Assembly: GCA_902363515.1 (NCBI GenBank)
Contig: CABJAN010000002.1
Span: 124,001-188,000, forward strand
Length of the DNA: 64,000 nt
Source of the DNA: Bacillota bacterium
GTDB taxonomy: Bacteria > Bacillota > Clostridia > Lachnospirales > Lachnospiraceae
Direction: 5' to 3'
Shown: positions 59,751 through 64,000 of the stretch, piece by piece
How the letters are laid out: each line of letters opens with the position of its first letter
Position numbering within the stretch: position 1 is the stretch's first letter
The notes under the pieces: model-generated
Database searches by the model: none
What the model was told of the DNA's origin: nothing
The model's input: the letters and a program-made list of their open reading frames with translations, nothing else
Made by a program: the position numbers and the translations under genes

Positions 59751-60760
59751 CACTTCCAGGAACTATCCCAGGATTCTATTTTCTTATCTCTGACCATGAG
59801 TTCTCTCACAGCATCCCCAGGCTCTTTCCCTTCAAACAACACCTGGTTCACCTGTTCAATAATGGGCATTTCTACCTGATACTTTCTGGAAAGCTCTAAT
59901 CCGGCTTTGGCTGAATAAACGCCTTCTACTACCATTTTAACTTCTGCCATAGCCTGTTCCATGGTTCTTCCCTGTCCCATAAGGTATCCGGCTTTTCTGT
60001 TCCGGCTGTGCCTGCTGGCACAGGTAACAATCAAATCTCCGATTCCAGATAAGCCATAAAAAGTCTCTGCTTTTGCACCCATGGCAACTCCCAGACGTAC
60101 AATCTCAGTAATACCTCTTGTAATGAGGGCAGCTTTGGTATTATCCCCATATCCCAGACCATCTGCAGTTCCTGCTGCCAGAGCAATGACATTTTTCAAA
60201 GCTCCTCCAAGCTCAATCCCAAGAATATCCGGACTGATATACACCCGAAACACCGGACTCATGAAAATGTTCTGTAAATATTCTGCTGTTTTTTTATCTC
60301 TGGCTCCTACCACACACGTAGTCGGAAGCCCTCTGCTTACCTCTTCTGCATGACTTGGACCTGACAATACACAGGCATGAACTCCCGGAAGTTCTTCTTC
60401 TATCATATCTGTCAGCGTTGTCAGTGTATGAGCCTCAATTCCCTTGGCCACATTTACAATCAGTTGTCCGGGCAAAACACAGGCTTTCAATTTTTTAGAA
60501 GTCTCCCGTACAACAACGGAAGGAACTGCCAGCACCAGAACATCCCTCTCCTTTGCTGCCTGCTCAAGGTTACTGGTAATTTTCAGCTCTTTTGGCAGTA
60601 TCACTCCCGGAAGTTTTGCCTTATGTTCTCTGGTTTTAGAAAGCTCTGCTGCCTGTTCCTCCCTGTGAGACCAGAGTATGGTATCATGTCCGTTTCCTGC
60701 AAGGAGCATTGCCAGGGCTGTCCCCCAGCTCCCCGCTCCTATTACACTTACTTTTGCCAT
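59750..60760 (-). CDS. gpsA: Glycerol-3-phosphate dehydrogenase [NAD(P)+]
   Basis: GpsA makes sn-glycerol-3-phosphate for phospholipids. 336 residues: VSVIGAGSWGTALAMLLA, VNVAKGIE, LSGPSHAEEV, ELGGALKNVIALAAGTADGLGYGDNTKAAL with the catalytic Lys, and GIGDLIVTC. It is 5 bp downstream of plsY, which uses its product. Confidence 0.97.
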   Translation of the reverse strand: MAKVSVIGAGSWGTALAMLLAGNGHDTILWSHREEQAAELSKTREHKAKLPGVILPKELKITSNLEQAAKERDVLVLAVPSVVVRETSKKLKACVLPGQLIVNVAKGIEAHTLTTLTDMIEEELPGVHACVLSGPSHAEEVSRGLPTTCVVGARDKKTAEYLQNIFMSPVFRVYISPDILGIELGGALKNVIALAAGTADGLGYGDNTKAALITRGITEIVRLGVAMGAKAETFYGLSGIGDLIVTCASRHSRNRKAGYLMGQGRTMEQAMAEVKMVVEGVYSAKAGLELSRKYQVEMPIIEQVNQVLFEGKEPGDAVRELMVRDKKIESWDSSWK

Positions 60761-60765
60761 GTCTG

Positions 60766-61410
60766 TTACCTCTTTTTCCCCAGATAAATTTTATTTTCAT
60801 TTCCATGCATCAGACGCACAATATTTTGTCTGTGTCTCCAATATGCCAGTATGGTAAGTCCTGATGACAATCCATAAACCTCCCAAAGCACCGGCTGGGT
60901 ACAGTCCAGCATGCCCATCTGGCCGAATGTAACCACAGAAATCAGAAAGCCCAGATATGCCAGCAGAGAGCTTAAAGATACATAGTGTGTGAGAAAGAAG
61001 GTTGCAAAAAACAATACCGCACAAATAGGAAAAATCCTGATATCAAAAGCCAGTAACAACCCCACGGAAGCTGCAATGCCCTTGCCCCCTTTAAATTTTA
61101 AATAAAAAGGAAAATTATGTCCTAAAATACATCCGGCTCCAGCATATAATTCCAAAGCCAACAGATCTGTTCCCTGATGAGTTCCAAACAGCAGTCTGGC
61201 AATCAGAACCGCAAGCACACATTTTAAACAGTCTCCCAAAAGCGTCAGGGCTCCGGCTTTTTTCCCCAGGGTGCGCAGGGCATTAGTTGTCCCTGCATTT
61301 CCGCTTCCGTGTTCCCTGATGTCAATCCCGCTTTTCTTCCCATAAATATAGGAGGTCTGAAACAGTCCACATACATACCCTACTGCCAGACAGATAATAC
61401 GTGGTAACAT
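60766..61410 (-). CDS. plsY: Glycerol-3-phosphate acyltransferase PlsY
   Basis: PlsY is a membrane acyltransferase that uses acyl-phosphate to make lysophosphatidate. 214 residues, five hydrophobic helices, with the three family motifs: GSGNAGTTNALRTLG, the HNFPFYLKFKGGKGIA loop (His and KGGKG), and a final HRQNIVRLMHGNE. It is translated 2 bp after der, and the three genes der-plsY-gpsA form a common Firmicutes operon. Confidence 0.96.
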   Translation of the reverse strand: MLPRIICLAVGYVCGLFQTSYIYGKKSGIDIREHGSGNAGTTNALRTLGKKAGALTLLGDCLKCVLAVLIARLLFGTHQGTDLLALELYAGAGCILGHNFPFYLKFKGGKGIAASVGLLLAFDIRIFPICAVLFFATFFLTHYVSLSSLLAYLGFLISVVTFGQMGMLDCTQPVLWEVYGLSSGLTILAYWRHRQNIVRLMHGNENKIYLGKKR

Positions 61411-61412
61411 AA

Positions 61413-62741
61413 TTATTTTTCCCCTTCTTTCCTTTCCCTGATAATAAATTTCAGGGAGGTTCCCTTAAATCCAAAAGCTTCTCTGATTTTATTTTCCAAA
61501 TACCGCACATAAGAAAAATGCATCAACTCTTTGTCATTCACAAAAATAACAAAGGTAGGTGGTTTTACAGACACTTGTGTGGTATAGAATATTTTCAAAC
61601 GTTTTCCTTTATCAGAAGGTGGCTGCTGCATAGCAATCGCCTCTGAAATAATTTCATTCAGCACACCTGTCTGAATACGCAAGGTTTGATTTTCCAGTAC
61701 CATATCAATGGTTTCAAACAATTTCGGAATTCTCTGTCCGGTCTGTGCAGAAATAAACATAATCTCTGCATAAGGCATGTAAGAAAGCGTTTCTCTTACT
61801 TTATTGGTAAATTTATAAATGGTCTTATCATTTTTTTCAATGGCATCCCATTTATTGACTGCAATCACAATACTTTTTCCTCTGTCATGGGCAATACCTG
61901 CGATTTTCGCATCCTGCTCCGTAACTCCTTCTGTAGCATCAATCATCATCACCACCACATCTGCGCGCTCTACTGCAGTTACGGTTCGGATAATACTGTA
62001 ACGTTCCAGTTCTTCCTTGATTTTGTTTTTCCGGCGAAGCCCGGCAGTATCAATAAAGGTATAATCTCTTCCTTTGTAAACGACCTTTGTGTCAATGGCG
62101 TCTCTGGTAGTACCTGCAATGTTTGATACAATCACCCGGTCTTCTCCTAAAATTTTATTAATCAGAGACGATTTACCCACGTTTGGCTTACCTACCACAG
62201 CGATTTTAGGAATATCATCTTCTTCCTCTTCCTGCTCCTGATTTGGAAAATGTTCTGCCACTTTATCCAGCATATCTCCCAGCCCCAGCATGGAGGCAGC
62301 AGAAATAGGCACCGGTTCTCCGATTCCCAGATTATAAAATTCATAGGTATCCAGCATATACTTCTGGAAGCTGTCCACCTTATTGACAACCAGCACTACC
62401 GGTTTATTGCTTCTTCGCAGCATATCTGCAACCTTGGCATCTGCATCCACAAGTCCCTGCTTTACATCTGTCATAAAAACAATAACATCTGCAGTATCAA
62501 TGGCAATCTGCGCCTGCTCTCTCATTTGAGATAAAATAATATCTTTACTCTCCGGCTCAATACCACCGGTATCAATCATGGTAAAAGTCTTGTCCAGCCA
62601 GGTTACTTCTGCATAAATCCTGTCTCTGGTCACACCTGGTGTATCTTTTACAATAGAAATCTTCTCACCTGCCAGTGCATTAAACAGGGTCGATTTCCCA
62701 ACATTAGGCCTTCCAACTATTGCTACAATCGGTTTGCTCAT
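61413..62741 (-). CDS. der: Ribosome-assembly GTPase Der (EngA)
   Basis: Der matures the 50S subunit. 442 residues with two G domains and a KH-like C-terminal domain: first P-loop [17 protein letters not shown]; second [21 protein letters not shown], and NKWD. The start overlaps the upstream DUF512 gene by 38 bp. Confidence 0.97.
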   Translation of the reverse strand: MSKPIVAIVGRPNVGKSTLFNALAGEKISIVKDTPGVTRDRIYAEVTWLDKTFTMIDTGGIEPESKDIILSQMREQAQIAIDTADVIVFMTDVKQGLVDADAKVADMLRRSNKPVVLVVNKVDSFQKYMLDTYEFYNLGIGEPVPISAASMLGLGDMLDKVAEHFPNQEQEEEEDDIPKIAVVGKPNVGKSSLINKILGEDRVIVSNIAGTTRDAIDTKVVYKGRDYTFIDTAGLRRKNKIKEELERYSIIRTVTAVERADVVVMMIDATEGVTEQDAKIAGIAHDRGKSIVIAVNKWDAIEKNDKTIYKFTNKVRETLSYMPYAEIMFISAQTGQRIPKLFETIDMVLENQTLRIQTGVLNEIISEAIAMQQPPSDKGKRLKIFYTTQVSVKPPTFVIFVNDKELMHFSYVRYLENKIREAFGFKGTSLKFIIRERKEGEK

Positions 62742-64000
62742 ACATTTGTCTCCTTTTATGTGTTGGTTCCGCTTCTTCCTCTAAAAACGCAGTCACAAAA
62801 TCTGCTCCATCTTCTTCCACAATTCTTACAGGAACCCGGAACCTTTCTTCCAATGTTTTTACTTGTACGTCATCCAGGAAAATATCTTCCCCGCTGCGCA
62901 AAAGATTACAGGGCAGCAACAGACATTCCCCCAGGTCTTTTCCGGAAAGCTGCGCCATAAGATCCTGTCCTGTCAGCAGTCCGGAAACTGTAATCAGCTC
63001 TCCAAAGAAGTCATTGCGGATTTCATATCCTAAAATTTCCAGATTCGGATATTTCTTTTGAATCTGTTCTGCATATTTCTTAATATAGGGATAAGCCAGG
63101 CGGCCTGTGGCGAAGGAAATCCTCCGCGTTCTCTGGTCACCGGAATGCTTTTCCAGTTCTGCTGTCACTTCTTCCTTTAAAAGCCTCAGCATTCCAACCC
63201 CGTTTTCCAACTGCAGATATCCATCATAGCGCGCTTCTTCCGGCAGCTTTCGTCCGGCAAGAAGATACCATTCATCACTGGCATGGATAAAATGAAGCCC
63301 ATATTGTGGGAACAGCTTCTTCTGCCATGCTTCTATGGTATCAATCACCTGCTCTGCCTCTTCTTTGGTAAAGGGTTCCAGAGGATACAGACCTTCCCGG
63401 TATTTGCTCAATCCCACAGGAACTACCGAAACGCTTTTAAGATGAGGGAGATACTTCGTTAAATCTGAAATACTCCGTTCCAGTTCTGCCTTGTCATTTA
63501 ATCCTTTGCACAAAACAATCTGTCCATTCATCTCAATGCCCGCTTCATACAGACGCTGTACTTTGGGGAAAATGTCCCCTGCAAAGCGGTTGTGAAGCAT
63601 TTCACAGCGCAGCTTCGGATTGGTAGTCTGAAAGGAAATATTAATGGGAGCCAGATGATAGCGGATAATCCTGTCAATATCATGATCACTCATATTCGTC
63701 AGTGTCACATAATTCCCCTGAAGAAACGACAGACGGGAATCGTCATCCTTAAAATAGAGAGTTTCCCGCATCCCCGGTGGCATCTGGTCAATAAAACAGA
63801 ACACGCAGTGATTTCTGCAGGAACGATATTCGTCCATTAAACTGTTTTCAAATTCCAGCCCTAAATCTTCTTCCAGGTCTTTTTCTATTTCCAGCTCCCA
63901 CTCTTCACCATTTTGTTTGCAGATAAGAAGCTCCAGTTCCTCATCATTTACCAGGTAATGATAATCAAAGACATCTTCAACGGTTTCTCCGTTAATAGAA
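62704..64000 (-). CDS. DUF512 radical SAM protein, 5' end cut by the window
   Basis: The frame runs from the window edge ([19 protein letters not shown]...) to 62704, about 431 residues visible. After an N-terminal PDZ-like part comes the radical SAM motif [18 protein letters not shown] (CxxxCxxC), [12 protein letters not shown], and a C-terminal DUF512 domain ([25 protein letters not shown]). This gene is usually found directly upstream of der in Clostridia; its reaction is unknown. An ATG at 63837 is internal, as the homologous sequence continues upstream. Confidence 0.9.
   Translation of the reverse strand, partial: SINGETVEDVFDYHYLVNDEELELLICKQNGEEWELEIEKDLEEDLGLEFENSLMDEYRSCRNHCVFCFIDQMPPGMRETLYFKDDDSRLSFLQGNYVTLTNMSDHDIDRIIRYHLAPINISFQTTNPKLRCEMLHNRFAGDIFPKVQRLYEAGIEMNGQIVLCKGLNDKAELERSISDLTKYLPHLKSVSVVPVGLSKYREGLYPLEPFTKEEAEQVIDTIEAWQKKLFPQYGLHFIHASDEWYLLAGRKLPEEARYDGYLQLENGVGMLRLLKEEVTAELEKHSGDQRTRRISFATGRLAYPYIKKYAEQIQKKYPNLEILGYEIRNDFFGELITVSGLLTGQDLMAQLSGKDLGECLLLPCNLLRSGEDIFLDDVQVKTLEERFRVPVRIVEEDGADFVTAFLEEEAEPTHKRRQMYEQTDCSNSWKA

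Noticed and set aside
62704..63837. ATG at 63837 as the start of the DUF512 protein
   Set aside because: The reading frame continues upstream to the window edge with sequence typical of the N-terminal part, so the gene is cut by the window.

Overview
The window looks like the chromosome of an acetogenic, spore-forming, low-to-mid GC Firmicute of the family Lachnospiraceae, most like Blautia. This rests on a complete carbonyl branch of the Wood-Ljungdahl pathway, the folate C1 genes, spoIVA, an anaerobic (cbi-type) cobalamin pathway, AGGAGG-type ribosome binding sites and sigma-A promoters. The genus is an inference from gene content. No rRNA, tRNA or CRISPR array was seen.

Layout. (1) 1-3005, minus: cobA (cut by the window edge), hemC, sirC and hemA, which make uroporphyrinogen III and sirohydrochlorin. 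(2) 2998-6929, plus: a sigma-A promoter, a cobalamin riboswitch with a terminator, then cbiM-cbiN-cbiQ and a cbiO-cbiK fusion (cobalt import joined to cobalt chelation). (3) 6918-15741, minus: an accessory stretch of small genes (GNAT, two near-identical EamA-type proteins, MazG-like, S66 peptidase, lipoprotein, XRE regulator, HD protein) with several gene remnants. (4) 15942-33288, minus: a 16-gene cobalamin operon from cbiD to cbiC behind a second, compact cobalamin-type riboswitch and a sigma-A promoter, with a zinc-ribbon membrane protein at its end. (5) 33302-37164: spoIVA, then a divergent two-gene DNA-repair-like unit (radical SAM protein plus partner) behind a perfect sigma-A promoter overlapped by a LexA-type SOS box. 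(6) 37297-40815: two Uma2 genes and a decayed 2.9-kb integrative element inserted at the 3' end of folD. It is bounded by 76-bp direct repeats and carries a DUF4258/YgiT-type toxin-antitoxin pair, a type I toxin-antisense RNA locus, a Uma2 gene and a broken tyrosine integrase. (7) 40803-58549, minus: the acetogenesis locus. From its promoter at 58521-58549 it reads His-rich protein, cooT, metF, a CooC-like ATPase, a terminator, cooS/acsA, cooC, acsB, acsD, acsC, acsE, acsV, a DUF3786 protein, then a tetrahydrofolate riboswitch followed by folT-fhs-fchA-folD. (8) 58859-64000: an aldo/keto reductase (plus), then gpsA, plsY, der and a DUF512 radical SAM protein (minus, cut by the window edge).

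The blocks fit together. The Wood-Ljungdahl corrinoid protein (acsCD), its methyltransferase (acsE) and its reactivase (acsV) depend on cobamide, which blocks 1, 2 and 4 make from glutamyl-tRNA and imported cobalt. Nickel for CooS and AcsB is probably handled by CooT, the His-rich protein and the two CooC-type ATPases. Two cobalamin riboswitches and one THF riboswitch would tie cofactor supply to demand.

The observations I find most worth checking are the folD-targeted relic element with its complete type I toxin/antisense cassette, the SOS-controlled radical SAM pair, the cbiO-cbiK fusion that still contains a ribosome binding site and start codon for free CbiK, and the THF riboswitch placed inside the acetogenesis gene cluster.
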